A stretch of DNA of 64,000 bases. It comes from Helichrysum umbraculigerum. Taxonomy: Eukaryota > Streptophyta > Magnoliopsida > Asterales > Asteraceae. The notes beneath the pieces are model-generated. The model saw nothing but the letters and a program-made list of their open reading frames with translations, was not told the origin of the DNA and did not search any database. Numbering within the stretch: the stretch's first letter is position 1; each line of letters starts with the position of its first letter. Made by a program: the position numbers and the translations under genes. The stretch spans positions 6,052,501-6,116,500 of the forward strand of contig CATIUR010000002.1 of NCBI GenBank assembly GCA_949592205.1, given 5' to 3'. Positions 45,041-56,781 of the stretch are shown one piece after another.

Positions 45041-45920
45041 TAACTATCATGTCCGGCAAACATGACATAAAAGTTAGAAAAATTTACACGGATCACCCCT
45101 GTGGTTTGCTCAAAAAAACATGCCGTATTGCCGTGTCCCTAAACTTTTTTTTGTTTTGTTTTTGAAGTGGATGATAGTAAAATATTTTAAAAATAAATTA
45201 GTGAAATTATCCCTGTGGTTTACGAAATTATGAGTGAGCTGTCAAAAAAAAGGTTTAGGAATGCAGCATGTTTTTTTGAGCAAAACACAGGGGCCATGCG
45301 TGTATTTTTTTCAAAAAGTTATATAAAAAAACACCACAATTTATGGGACCATCAGAGCCAACCAAACTGGCACTCGAAATCACAAAACGTACTGGTATCT
45401 TTTGCCTATCTACATCATAAACCACCTAAAATGTGCAATGAAGACAAAAACATCTAGACCCATTATTGTTTATGTTACCAAAATTCATGCTTCTCGTAAA
45501 TAGAAAACTGCCTGATCCAGATAAACCCTATTATGACTTATTGACTTGGAGTGTCAAATACACTATGAATAGGATGAAGATAGAGATTTATGGGTTTTGA
45601 GTTTCATTTTAAAGTCTGCATTTTGATTCAAGCCTTTTTTGAGCCGATCTATCACTTACCTGCCAGACCAGCCCCATCTCACTACCTAGCTTTTATATAA
45701 TTAAACCAAAATACAATGGATGAATCTTGACCCTTGATTGGGTTCCTTCCCTTGCAATCCTACGGTGAAGACTTCTTTCGAATAATTACACTTTAGCCCC
45801 TATATATTTGACTTTTTTTATTAAAAAATCAGCCATAATATTTTATCACTTATGAAATTTAAATTTTCACACCAACTTTTCATGACTCTTCTCATTCTCT
45901 TAAACAAATTTCTATTTTTA
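45041..45920. other. Intergenic, no gene recognised
   Basis: Two stretches at about 45060-45160 and 45190-45320 look like inverted diverged copies of a repeat (CACGGATCACCCCTGTGGTTTG versus its complement near 45300). This is the style of a common plant dispersed repeat. At 45695-45770 an AATTAAACCAAAATACAATG motif resembles the repeat end seen near 29450. No coding region was found. Confidence 0.4.
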
Positions 45921-45925
45921 TTACA

Positions 45926-46027
45926 TATATATATATATATGTATATATATATGTATATATATATATATGTATTTTTATTACATATATATATGTATATATA
46001 TATATATGTATATATATGTATATGTAT
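45926..46027. repeat. (TA)n/(TATG)n microsatellite, left flank
   Basis: TA repeats interspersed with TG run up to the left inverted repeat of the element at 46028. Confidence 0.9.
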
Positions 46028-46937
46028 GGGGGAGATCAAGAGGGAAGTAAAAAAATGGGGGACGGAGGGAAGCTATTCTCAGCCACACATTCTGGTCAAC
46101 TCAAAAGTCAACGCGGTGGCATTTTTGTAAATAACTTGAAATCACCTCCCAGCACGTTAACATGCATTTCAAAAGCATGTTAACCAAATTACAATTTAAT
46201 ATGCATAAACATTCATTTATCACGAATATTAACTTATATATGTTATTTATATTAATGAATATCATAACTTAACATTCATTACTGTATAATAATATATATT
46301 GGTTAAGATTCATCTTAAAAAATGTTAATATCTTACTCTTTTTTTTTATTATTGACAATGATGAACCCTTTAACATTCATTTACAATGCATATTAAATAA
46401 TACATGGTATTATACACCATGAAAATTATAACATTCATTTACGATGAATGCAACTCGTATACATTATTATACACTAATGAATGTTATGTTATCACATTCA
46501 ATAGTGTGCAATAGCATATATACGTTAATATTCATCATAAATGAATGTTTAGAACTATGAAGTTGTAATTTTGATAACATGTTTTTCAGATGAATGATAA
46601 CGTTCTGGGAATTTTTTGAGTTTGTGAAATTCGAATGTAATGACGACCATAATTCGATTAATTACTCGTTTATATGTTTTTTACAAAGAATTCGTTTAAT
46701 TCTGTTGTTTTTCATCACTAAATCAAAATTTTGACGAATTGAAGATGTGTATAAATGTGTTTGATGGATCCGAAGATTTACAATGTTTTTGATTAAGGAA
46801 TCATTGAACTACATGCTTTAATTTTGGATTTTAGGCATAAATTGAGAAAATGGGTATTATAGATGATGTGAGAAAATAAGTGGTTGTGATTTACTTCCCT
46901 CTTTCCCCCAATTTAAAAGCTTCCCTCTTGATCCTTC

Positions 46938-46940
<3 letters not shown>
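46028..46940. mobile_element. Non-autonomous TIR element embedded in a (TA)n microsatellite
   Basis: About 50-bp terminal inverted repeats at 46028-46077 (starts GGGGGAGATCAAGAGGGAAG) and 46891-46940 (ends CTTCCCTCTTGATCCTTCCC) bound a 913-bp non-coding body. The body is full of ATTCATTT and AATGAATG motifs. Both sides are (TA)n or (TATG)n tracts (45926-46027 and 46941-47044). The layout recalls the rice Micron elements, which sit in TA microsatellites; kinship is only suggested. Confidence 0.7.
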
Positions 46941-46996
<56 letters not shown>

Positions 46997-47044
46997 TATA
47001 TATGTATAGATGTATATATACACACACACACACACATATATATA
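46941..47044. repeat. (TA)n/(CA)n microsatellite, right flank
   Basis: TA repeats, then TATG and CACACA units, follow the right inverted repeat of the element ending at 46940. Confidence 0.9.
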
Positions 47045-47684
47045 TTAAAATTTTACTTCCATTATGAATTCAACTAAGACTTAAAAGTTTCCAATTTTTT
47101 CTCAATTTCATTCAAATAAATAAATAAACAAAATAAATAAATAAATAAATAAAAAAAATAAATATATAATCTTACATACATAATATGGAGTATACGAATC
47201 AACTTACTTGACCCCTCTTTAATTCAAAATCCAAATTTCAGCTGCCATCCTCAACCCTACCTTCGTTACAACAACTCCGGCCACAATCATAGATCATCGA
47301 TCATCCATGATCAAAGCCTCACCAAACCAATCGCTAAAAGTTTGGCTATGACGACTAGGTTGCAGGTCTGAGTCATAAGGATCTGATTCACATAAGAGGA
47401 GAAAGAAGTAAAGTTTCGGTTTTAGTCAATGTGTATGGATGTACGTTTTTTAGTGACTTTTGCAAATTTGAGAACCAAGATCATACTAAGATAGTTGACT
47501 GAAGTATGGGATAAATAAATTTGCATTTACCTTCTTACTGCTAATTCTACATGTATCGCCAAATCTTATAATTTTGGCCATAAATATGTAAGCTATAATA
47601 ACACTTTAGTATAATTTGTTGGCCCAAAAGACCTTATTTCAACTCATTTTTAAAACCTTTTGAAATTATAGCATGCCTTGTGAA
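47045..47684. other. Intergenic with an (AAAT)n tract
   Basis: An AAAT/AAATA tetranucleotide tract is at about 47115-47165. No gene was recognised. ATATGGAGTATACG near 47182 may be another MITE remnant. Confidence 0.5.
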
Positions 47685-48575
47685 CAATGTTTTAAAACTC
47701 GGTTTTTTGAGCGAATCGGACTGATAGCCGATTCCAGTCGAACCGGTTCAACCGGCCGGTCGGACCAATCATGCAGAAAACAGTAACAGCAGCAAACACC
47801 GGTTCCCTATTATTTAATATTTTATACAAAAGTTGTACTCTGTGCTAAAAGTTATCTTCTTTTCTTCATCAGTAACCATACACAATCAAACTCAACCATT
47901 TTGATTTCAAGCAAACAAATACATCATTATTTTATCTACAAATCACAGCACCATTATTTTATCTACAAATCACATCAATTTTTAGTCAATAATTCAAAAC
48001 CCACAAAACACAAACTACTAAAATAACTTACCACCAACATCAAACATCATCATTTAATTATATACAGAAGTGATTCAAGTGTGCAAGAGAGTAGTACCAT
48101 TAATTGAAGATGGGTGAACCCTCTTTTCACTCAGCAAATTGTGGTTTAACTCTGTGAGTGTGGCGAGGGTGGGGGACGGCGGCGGAGGGGAGTGGAGGTG
48201 GTGGCCGGCGATGGTGGCGGCGTGCGGTGCGGGTGGCGGCCGGTGAGGGCCAGGGTTTGGGAGTTTGGGTGTTTTCAATTTGGGGTGGGGGTCGATGTTC
48301 CTGCGTGCGTGGGTTGCCATATGAGAACAAACAATCAAATAAAGTAAATAACTAAAAGTAATAATAATATAAAATATCAAAATCTGAAGAAAAAAAAATA
48401 ATAAATATAAGAAACCGGTTCAACCCGGTTGCCGGTTTCCGGTTGAACCGGGAAAGTCAACGGCTTGATCCGATCGAGTAAATAGTCAAGAACCGGTTGA
48501 AAATGAATCGCAACAATTTCCGGATCCGGTTGGACCGGTCGAACCGGGCTGGCTCAACCGGTTTTCAAAACATTG
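47685..48575. mobile_element. Non-autonomous hAT-type element, 8-bp target duplication
   Basis: The element starts CAATGTTTTAAAACTCGG and ends CCGGTTTTCAAAACATTG, imperfect inverted repeats. It is flanked by CTTGTGAA at 47677-47684 and 48576-48583. Eight-base duplications are typical of hAT transposons. Subterminal regions carry many AACCGGTT and GGTTCAACC motifs, as hAT transposase sites often do. A GC-rich patch at 48150-48300 gives proline/glycine-rich open frames on both strands but no recognised protein. Confidence 0.88.
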
Positions 48576-48583
48576 CTTGTGAA

Positions 48584-49068
48584 TGTAATGGGTAATGAAC
48601 ACATGACACGATTATCATCTCTAATCTCCTTGCAAGTTTAAAGATTAACGCTTTGATTTCGTCTGGGGCTAACTACATGATCCGTGACGATCTTTAACTC
48701 AAAACAAAGAAAATGAAGAAGTCAATATAGTTACAAACTCCTAACTATTACTTCCAAGAAAAAAGGAAAAGGTGATGGGGCTTAGACGTGATTATGGATG
48801 ACCCTTATCTTCACTTATAATAAGTCTCATGCATGACCACGTTTCTTTGTTCCCTCGTACAAGCAAATCAACCTTCTACACTTTTGTTTATTTAAGCTTA
48901 TAAATTGGAGATGCAGAGAGTAGGAGAGCCTCAAACAAAAACACAAAACCATTGTAAAGACGTCAGTGAGTTTTGTAAGCTTTGAGAGAAAAGAAAATAT
49001 AAAAACAAAGTTCTTCCAATTCTTATCTTGTTATCATTCACGTTTCTGCTATTCTATTATTCTGTTAC
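48584..49068. other. Intergenic; possible orphan promoter
   Basis: A TATAAATTGG motif near 48899 is followed by a purine-rich, leader-like stretch, but no reading frame follows before the MITE at 49069. It may be the remnant of a gene 5' end or of an LTR. No gene was recognised. Confidence 0.3.
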
Positions 49069-49237
49069 TCCCTCCGTCCCATTTGAAATGTCCACATTAC
49101 TATTTTGGGATGTCCCATTATAAGTGTCCACTTTGATATTTAAACAATCAAAAAAGACTTTAGTGGGTGGATTTAATATTTGATTGGTGAAAAATGTAGT
49201 TAATGGAGAATCCTAAAACTACGAGCAAAGTCAAAGT
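49069..49237 (+). mobile_element. Stowaway-like MITE, truncated by an LTR insertion
   Basis: It begins ACTCCCTCCGTCCCATTTG and continues with the same interior (ATGTCCACATTACT, GGGATGTCCCATTATAAGTG) as the MITE copies near 43940 and 44132. It is cut at 49237 by the gypsy-type LTR. The other half should lie beyond the right edge of the window. Confidence 0.8.
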
Positions 49238-50964
49238 TGTAACACCCGGTCAAAAAGTCAATTTTCGCGCCAGATTTAAACTTTAATAAATTGTATTTTT
49301 ACAAACAATTGTAACCAAGTTACGTTTTGTAACTCTAATGAAATATTTTTGTTCCTATTTAAAATAATTACGAAAAGCATAAACAAAATCATGAATTTGA
49401 AATATTAAATTTATATTTCAATCGGGTACAAAAACACGGGTATTTTGTACTGTGGTTGGAGACCACAGTCCCCAAAATGGGGATCTGAGTTTTGACAAAA
49501 CCCAAACCCCCACCCTTTCCTTCCCCTCATTCTATCTATCACTCTCTCTCTCTTCTCCCTCCTTTCTCCCATTTCTCTCTCAAAAACAACCAAAACCACC
49601 ACCACTTAAAATCACAAAAACGCACCATTAAACGTCGTCAAATCATCTCGTTCATTTAGGGAAAAACGTTCATCTCATCACGATCTACCTCCCCATCTTT
49701 TCGGATTTCTCCGGCGTAAACTTGTAAGTTTCCGACAAATTCTCGAAAACGCTTAAATCCTTGTTATAATACTTGATTTTGGTTTCTATAAGCTTAAAAT
49801 GCCCCAATATAGGTTGGGTAAAAGAATCGGACTCAACGGAGGCCGGAAAACTCGTTTTCGGCTCAAATTCCGGCGAACAGTTGTGAGTGTCGCTAGTGTG
49901 CCAAAAACAGTGCTAGCGACACTATCTAAGTGTCGCTACTCCACGTGTCGCCCATATAGCGACACTACATAAGTGTCGCTGAATTACTTAATCAGATTTA
50001 CCTATAGCGACACTCCCTTAGTGACGCCAAAATTGACAAGTGTCGCCTATAGCGACACTAACCAAGTGTCGCCAGAATTCTTAACTATTTGGAACCAGCG
50101 ACACTATCCTAGTGTCACCAACTAAATTAAGTGTCGCCATAGCGACACTAGACAAGTGTCGCTAAAAACAGAAAACATAACTATTATTTCACTAAGTGTT
50201 GAACTCAGATTTTACCACCTAATTTCCCTCCGAAATGGAATTTCAGAGCGTTTTCACTACAGCAACATAATAGAAATAAAAATTTTCCAAGCTGACCTGG
50301 CAGCTCGACCCCAGCCAGAGGTTCTGCCCCTTGGACCCTGCCAGGGGCTGCCGCCCCTTGGACCCCGCTACCAGGGGCGCTGCCCCCGGACCCCCGTACA
50401 CCATTCCCAGACTTCAACAACAAATGCATACATGAACAACTCGCTTAGACAAACTGATTTGTCTCATACTTATATAACCTCACGTGTTTAGGATACTAGA
50501 AGGTTACCTTTCGGACGACGCGCGTATCATCGTATCATTAACAACTCACAGGTGAGTTTCATAGCCCCACTCTTTCAACTGTTTTACTGATTTCGGGGTG
50601 AAACACATGCTCAATTACTGTTTTCGAATTATATAAACAATTGTTTATAATTCACAACTATTTTATTACTGTATGTAATACAAAATGTGTAATACTTAGG
50701 AATTACATCCGTAACATTGTTTTAAGAACAATATCAATACTTAACCTAGATAGGTTGAAATCGTACCCTGTTAGGTCGTTGGAAAACGATTACCAATACA
50801 TAACTTGATTTATTTATCACAATCCTTTGGCCATATTGTCGCGGGACAATATCATTGAACACATTAGAAATAGTTAGTTCTAACTACACTGGATAACCTC
50901 TATACTGTTACAAGTTTAGTTATTAAGAACTAAAACTGTCGACACACTTCATTATCACTAGAAT
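49238..50964 (+). mobile_element. Gypsy-type LTR, inverted relative of the 4661-7855 solo LTR, interrupted by a copia element
   Basis: It starts TGTAACACCCGGTCAAAAAG and follows the reverse complement of 7855 down to about 5930, including the palindrome array and the Gly/Pro-rich region near 50300. Two open frames inside (50156-50491 and its mirror) are near copies of those in the solo LTR; both are LTR sequence, not genes. At 50964 it is broken by a copia LTR, and the rest should resume outside the window. It is oriented plus, opposite to its relative. Confidence 0.85.
49914..50163. repeat. Palindrome array in the inverted LTR copy
   Basis: Six units (GCGACACT, five bases, AGTGTCGC or one-base variants such as AGTGACGC and AGTGTCAC) mirror the array at 6723-7000 in order and loop sequence. 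This shows the array is an inherited part of the LTR family. Confidence 0.85.
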
Positions 50965-51665
50965 TGTTGGAATAGTGTCCAAGGTCATAACTAATTGGTA
51001 AGACTAATCGTTAAAAGTGGGGTCCTTTTTGGGTTGCCCTCAATGAACAGTTAAGAGAAATAATTAAAGGAGAGATAATATTAATTAGAATTAATATTAT
51101 ATATATAATTTATTAATTGGTTTATTAATTTATCATAGTTGGTAAATTAATTAGAAACTGAATAATTAATTATAAAGAAACAAGAAAGAGCTTAACAAGT
51201 TCCAGGAAGGTGCCTGGAAATAACCTAGCAACTTCCATGAAGGTTCCTAGAAGGAGCCTAAGGAGCCTATCTCCCCCTATAAATAGAGGGGCTTGCCATG
51301 GTTTAAATTGCACCATTTGTTCTTAACATTCTCTCTTTCTAATTTCGTACTCCTTGTAAGAGTTTACTCGACTAGCATCGGGACCTTAGGAGTTGAAATT
51401 TCTCTTTGGTTCGTGGGTGTGAGCCATTAGAGGTGTTCTAGTTTGGGCACTCGCCTCCAAGTAAGGAAGCTCTGCAAGATCGTCTGCGCGCGTGAGAAAT
51501 TGATCTTCTCAAAAGGTTAGTAATTTCTATTTATCTTATTTATTTTATTGCTTTTATTTATTCAAGTTAAGATTCCTTAGGGTTTAGTTTCCTAATTGCC
51601 TTAGATTAATTTTGTTATAATTCCGCTGTGCATATTAATCTAGTTAGGGAATAGAAAACCCAACA
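50965..51665 (+). mobile_element. 5' LTR of a Ty1/copia element (701 bp)
   Basis: It runs TGTTGGAATAGTG to AAACCCAACA, so the ends are a TGTTGG/CCAACA inverted repeat. A primer-binding site follows at once. The TATA box TATAAATAG is at 51278-51286. The 3' LTR is beyond the window, so the copy cannot be dated here. It is inserted in the gypsy-type LTR, in the same orientation as its own coding region. Confidence 0.93.
51278..51286 (+). promoter_or_regulatory. TATA box of the copia LTR
   Basis: TATAAATAG stands about 310 bp inside the LTR, followed by the probable transcription start region near 51310. Confidence 0.7.
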
Positions 51666-51666
51666 G

Positions 51667-51679
51667 TGGTATCAGAGCC
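51667..51679 (+). other. Primer-binding site of the copia element
   Basis: TGGTATCAGAGCC begins one base after the LTR end. It is complementary to the 3' end of initiator methionine tRNA in plant copia elements. Confidence 0.92.
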
Positions 51680-52281
51680 TTAGCTTGAAAAATATTAGCA
51701 TTTAATTATCTGCAATAGTATGTAGGTAAAGATAAATTGGAAATAGGATTGTCTAAATTGGTAAAAAGAATTTACATTTAGATCCTTGTATTTTAAATTC
51801 TCTTAAAATAGAACTGCAGACCTTAAAAGTTAAGAAAGACTTTACATATATTATGAGTTATATATATGTATCATTAAAGTTAAATACATCGTTAGTCAAT
51901 TGATAAATCGGCTCACCCATAGTGGACAAACTATAAGAGAGGTATAAGGCGGGTTGCTCTGCTTCCCTAAAGAAGTCAGGTTTTTAATAGGCTTCGCGCT
52001 GACCTGCTTCTCCGCTTCTTTGTGCGTTCAATGGAGCTACCGAGGACTTTTGATAGGATGATGTCAAGATCAAAAGTATGACCTAAAAGTACTAAAACAA
52101 AATCCCGTTCTAGATACTAAAAACGTGAATAGTATGCAAACCCATGAAAACCGCACATCTCTCGTATGGTCTGTTAATGGAGCGTGTGTGGTTTACCGGC
52201 ACATTAATATGAGATCATATTGAGAGGTGATGTGGAACTCGCGATTCTCGAGCGTACTCGGGCCGGGGACCACGCGGGTTT
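51680..52281 (+). other. Copia leader, left part, cut by the gag-only element
   Basis: Untranslated leader between the primer-binding site and gag. It is split at 52281 by an insertion with GGTTT target copies (52277-52281 and 62165-62169) and resumes at 62170. No reading frame of note. Confidence 0.8.
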
Positions 52282-55200
52282 TGTAACACCCCCAAAATTA
52301 ACAGTTTGCGGAAGCGGTGTTTTGGGTGTTACTAATCAATAATCACAAGCACAAAAGTTACAGTGAACGACTCTAAATGAGACGTTCGAAAAGTTATTAC
52401 ATTAATACATAAGTAGTTTCAAAATACAAGCTCGAGTTCAGTAATATCCTAGAGATTCTAATACATAACAACTAGTACAAAAGTAATGTGATAAAATCTC
52501 CAAGCTTGTAATGCATGCGACTCGAGCTAAGTAAGCTTATCCTGCTGGGCATCCCTACTGATGCTGTGTACCTGAGAAGCATTACTAAAACGGTCAACCA
52601 AAAGGTTGGTGAATCTCACAGGTTTGTAAATAAGTAAACAGTTTGAACACACAAGTAGTATTTGTAAATCATAGCCAGCCAGTAAGTTTTAATAAGTGGG
52701 TGGTTGCAGATTATGCAAACCGTTTGATACAATCGCCATGAGCCACCATAGTTGAAGCTTAACGTACAGTAAATATAGGTACCCCCTCATGAATGTAATC
52801 CAAAACATTCATACGGAACGAGTAAGAAACGCCCGTTTCTACAGGAACGGTTCGTGGTAGTGCTTGCTACCCCGGGCGGGGATTGTCAGTCCCATATGGA
52901 TCCATATACTAAAACTCGCGCTTATCACATAACTAACAACTATGATTCAGGAGGATTTCATTGGATTAGTCGTAAACTCATGCAATTGGCGTATCGTTAC
53001 TCTCGTACAGTATGTAAATCATGGCAGCAAGTAAGTTTTGTGTGTTCATGTAAAAACAGTAATGCATCCCACCCCTGAGTATAAAACAGTAAAGTAGGGG
53101 CTGTAAGACTCACCTGAGTCTGGCAGACGATGTAATAAGTAAGCAAGTAGTATTCCCAAACTAGCAACCCTTAGCGTCCTAATACGCATAAGGTTTAGTA
53201 AGTAAATGGAATACTTGTAAAGTATCCACGCTAGTTGTTCCCAAACTAGTTAATGTCCATTAGTTTGTTTGTAAGTTTGTAATCGTTTGTAAATCGTAGT
53301 TTGTATAAAAGTTGCACGGTTCGTTTGTTATCGGTGTATAATAATAATTCCATCCATTATTATTATGTATTCATAGTAGTGGTACAGTTGTAAAGTATAC
53401 TCGTATGATCGTTTGTTTGTATTACAACATGTATCGTTTGTGTACGTTCCAATGGGCTTAGTCCCCAAAGGGTACGAGTGAAACCTCGTAAGTATTCGTA
53501 TGTAAGTTCGTATTAGTTAACGTGTAATCCAGCACGTAACTAGTAAGTGAACTTGTAGGTTCGTATCGGTTGCAATCCCGTGTAGTGTACAAGTGTAAGC
53601 TCGTTGGAGTGTAATCTCCTAAGTAATTCGAGTGTAATTTCGTACGCGTGTGTGAGTGAAATCTCACGTTTAGTTTCGTATAGACTTGTACGTATTCAAG
53701 TATCATTGTATACTCTCAAAAGTATAGTGTTTTCATGTATAAGTAACGCCGAGTAAAGTACGTTTACGTTTTAAGTTTATTCCATACTTGTATAAATTGT
53801 AAGTTTCAATCAGCCTGTTATAGCGTCACTTGTATGCGTCACTTCTATGTATCATGCGACACTTAGGTAGTGTCGTGTTATGTTATATGTTTCAAGATGT
53901 ATGCGACACCTAAGTAGTGTCGGTATTTAGACAGTGCGTCACTTATGTGTGGTATGCGGCACTTAAGTAGTGTCGTGTATTCCGTGTCTGTGTAACCATG
54001 TATGCGGCACTTAGATAGTGTCGGTATTAAGATGGTGCGTCACTAGGTAAGTGACGTTATTACGTATTGTTTTTCATCAGTGCGTCACTAGCATAGTGAC
54101 GGTATTCAGTGTCGTGCTCAAACAGTGCGTCACTAATGAAGTGACGGTATAAGTGAGCAAATTTGTTATCAGGGCGGCACTAGACAAGTGTCGGTATTCG
54201 TATTTATGCGTCACTGAAGAAGTGTCGTTAAAAGGAAGTAAATCAGTTCATGGGGCGACACTTAACAAGTGTCGGTATATACATGTATGCGTCACTGATG
54301 AAGTGACGGTATGAGGGTCAGTGACGTCATCGGTAGTAACTAAGTGTTATTCGTTTACACTGATAATAGCGACACTAAGGAAGTGTCGGTATGCATGTTC
54401 TAGCGTCACTATGTAAGTGACGTATTTGTTTCTGCCGAACGTTATAGGGTAGCGACACTTATGTAGTGTCTCGTTGTTTCTGCCGAAGGTGTTAAGACTG
54501 CGTCACTTATGGAGTGACGGTATAAGTGTTTTAGCGGCACTAACGAAGTGTCGCGTATAGACGGTTTGTTACCTATGCGTCACTAACGCGAAGTGTCGCA
54601 TAACTGGCGTGAGCCATGCGACACTAGTGTCTGGTCAGATTTGGTTTGTGTCGAAAACGAGTTTAACGAGTTCCGTTGGGTCTGAAACTTTTACACAAGT
54701 TTTATTATGTTATTTTGAGTTCATAAAAATTGTTGGATGTCATTTTTGATATTCGAGGTGTCGTTTTATTTAAAATGACCAAAACCGACATTTTCGTAAA
54801 AGTGTTCAAAAACGAGTTTAAGTTACATATTTGGACATTATCAAGCTAGGGGAACATTTATCTAGCAAAATAAAAATAATCGGAAAAGTTTCGGGTCGCC
54901 GGAAAACTTACAAAGTTGTCGAAACGAAAATCCGAAAAGATGAGTTTGTAGCCCTCGTTCTCGTGATCGCTTTTCTCCAAATCGAGCCTAGCTTCCGAGG
55001 TGTTTTAATGGTGTTTTTAGGGTGTTTTAATGGTGGTTTTAGAGAGAGAGAGTGAGAGGGCCGTGAGTGAGAGAGAGAGAGAAGAAAGATGGAGTGTGAG
55101 GGTGTGTTTGGGTGAGGAAGTGATCAAAAGGGTGAGGGGGGTGGTGTCCCCTTACCTTGGCCGGTTGGGTGGGGTCCACCAAGTGTGGATCTCACCAAAT

Positions 55201-55712
55201 TTTGTTCCTCCGTGTTTGCGCTCCGTGCGGTGTTCGTTTCCCCGGTCGTTTAAACGTAAAAATCATTTTGTACGCGATTAAACATACGTTTAAAATACGA
55301 AATAATATCCGATTATTAAGTTGAGGTATTTTCATCAAAATACTAGTTTTTCAAGTTATAAATATAACTTTGTTTCGTTTTGTCGGTTGGTCGAGTTTTC
55401 GGAGAGTTCGGTGACGTTTTGGTTAAAACGTACGTTTTTCCGTTATATTATAAACATAATATAAAGTAATAGTCAAAGTAATTAAATAATTTCACATTAT
55501 TTAATAATCGTTTATCAATGTACGCAAGTTTGTACAATTGTTGTTTTATACGATATTTGTACGAATCGTATACGCGTATATATATACATATATTCCATCC
55601 ATATACATATATATAAGTAAGTAATGTATATAATCCTATTTCATATTATATACAAGTAATAAACACGTAATTAGGAAAATTTTAAATTTACCCTAAATTT
55701 GGGGTTGTTACA
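52282..55712 (-). repeat. 3' LTR of the gag-only element
   Basis: 3431 bp, aligned with 58734-62164 at a constant offset of 6452. I saw two differences by eye: 53403 G versus 59855 A, and 53887 A versus 60339 C. Open frames inside it (52854, 53458, 54831, 55030) recur in the other LTR and are not genes. Confidence 0.95.
53822..54640. repeat. Array of about 18 short palindromes in the 3' LTR
   Basis: Units have a left arm GCGACACT, GCGTCACT or GCGGCACT, usually five bases, and a right arm AGTGTCG or AGTGACG. GCGTCACT is mostly paired with AGTGACG and GCGACACT with AGTGTCG, so the arms change together. The same array is at 60274-61092 in the other LTR. Confidence 0.85.
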
Positions 55713-55722
55713 TTCTCCCCTT
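55713..55722 (-). other. Polypurine tract of the gag-only element
   Basis: The minus strand reads AAGGGGAGAA directly before the 3' LTR. Confidence 0.8.
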
Positions 55723-55871
55723 GTTATGAAAATTTCGTCCCGAAATTTGTTCGAAGTAGTAATCGGTAGTTCTATACTAGTCAGGTAGCTACAATGTGTA
55801 CTAGCAGCCTACAGTTGCAGGGTAGGTCCTACAGTGTTTGAAATCAAGTAATTGTCAGGTGGTAACGTACC

Positions 55872-56486
55872 CTAATTTTTGTTGTCTGAAGGTAGTGGGC
55901 ATTGGGCCTTGAGATGGCCAGCACTCCCACAGTTGAAGCAGAGTTTCACCTTAGGAGGGTTCGTACTTTTAGGGTCGGCCTTGCATTGTCTGGTAGGTGT
56001 GGTACACGGGTTGTCATGATGTCGAGTGCATCGAGCACAGTAAGGTCTATTTCCCCTGTAAACTTTCACCCTCTTTGCTGGAGGTGGTGCACAGTCAGTG
56101 TCGGTCTCCTTTTCAGTAGGATTACTTTGTGAAGTTGGTGGTGGAGTAGGGTTTTCTAAGGCTGTCAAACGTAGCTCGTACTCACGCATACGCAGGTCGT
56201 TCTGGAAAGCAATTCGTCGCAGGTCATCAATGTCCTCCCGTGCTTCAGTCAGTTGTTTTAGCAGCGAATCAATAGTTTGGTTTAGGTGGCTGACTGATTC
56301 AGTAGCCATGGTTTCATCAACTGGTGCTTTTGCAGCAGTTGGAGCAGCAGGAATAGCAGGTGCCATTTCTGATTCAGCGGAGTGTTCTGTATCACACTCG
56401 AGTTCGAGAAGGTAAGGAAACATAGTTGGTTCCTCACTGAGCAGTTCATCATCCAAGGTAGGGTTGTTGACGGAGTATGTTGTCAT
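55872..56486 (-). CDS. Second zinc-knuckle ORF of the gag-only element, 204 aa
   Basis: ATG at 56484-56486 lies 295 bp downstream of the gag stop. The protein has an acidic N-terminus, an alanine/proline-rich linker, a likely coiled coil at about 68-112 (LNQTIDSLLKQLTEAREDID), a basic patch (AKRVKVYRG) and two knuckles at the end: CARCTRHHDNPC and CFNCGSAGHLKAQC. The knuckles resemble those of the gag next to it, but the rest does not. It could be a captured gag C-terminus joined to a new oligomerisation domain, or a small RNA-binding accessory protein. I do not know a named family. How it is translated (splicing, reinitiation) is not visible. Confidence 0.75.
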   Translation of the reverse strand: MTTYSVNNPTLDDELLSEEPTMFPYLLELECDTEHSAESEMAPAIPAAPTAAKAPVDETMATESVSHLNQTIDSLLKQLTEAREDIDDLRRIAFQNDLRMREYELRLTALENPTPPPTSQSNPTEKETDTDCAPPPAKRVKVYRGNRPYCARCTRHHDNPCTTPTRQCKADPKSTNPPKVKLCFNCGSAGHLKAQCPLPSDNKN

Positions 56487-56781
56487 TTCCTACGAAAATA
56501 TTATTCTATTTAAGAATTGTTACCAGCAAGTGAAGTTCTATTGAATGACTTGTTAAAATAACGAACAATATACAAGTTCCCGGTCTCAACCAGTGTGAGA
56601 TATTTGGGAAAAGTTTGGTTATTGTATCTAAAGTGTAAGGAAAATCGTGTTGTCGGGATTTAAGTAGTCGGTCGTTTCCTAATCCTATTGTGTACTTAGG
56701 ATCAAAGAAAACACGCAGAATGAAACATAGTTATACATAAATCATTAAGCGAGAGATTTATGAGAAAATAGATTCGGGTAG

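Noticed and set aside
45821..47077. Frames of repeated IYIY residues
   Set aside because: They are translations of (TA)n microsatellites.
48075..48380. Proline/histidine-rich frames on both strands inside the hAT-type element
   Set aside because: GC-rich low-complexity DNA gives open frames on both strands; no recognisable protein.
53822..54640. Regularly spaced palindromes that could suggest a CRISPR array
   Set aside because: Units are degenerate, spacers vary in length, no cas genes exist, and the array lies inside a plant LTR present twice.
52854..55281. Open frames of 74-83 codons in the left 3.4 kb LTR
   Set aside because: They recur exactly at 59306-61733 in the other LTR, lack any domain, and are part of LTR sequence.
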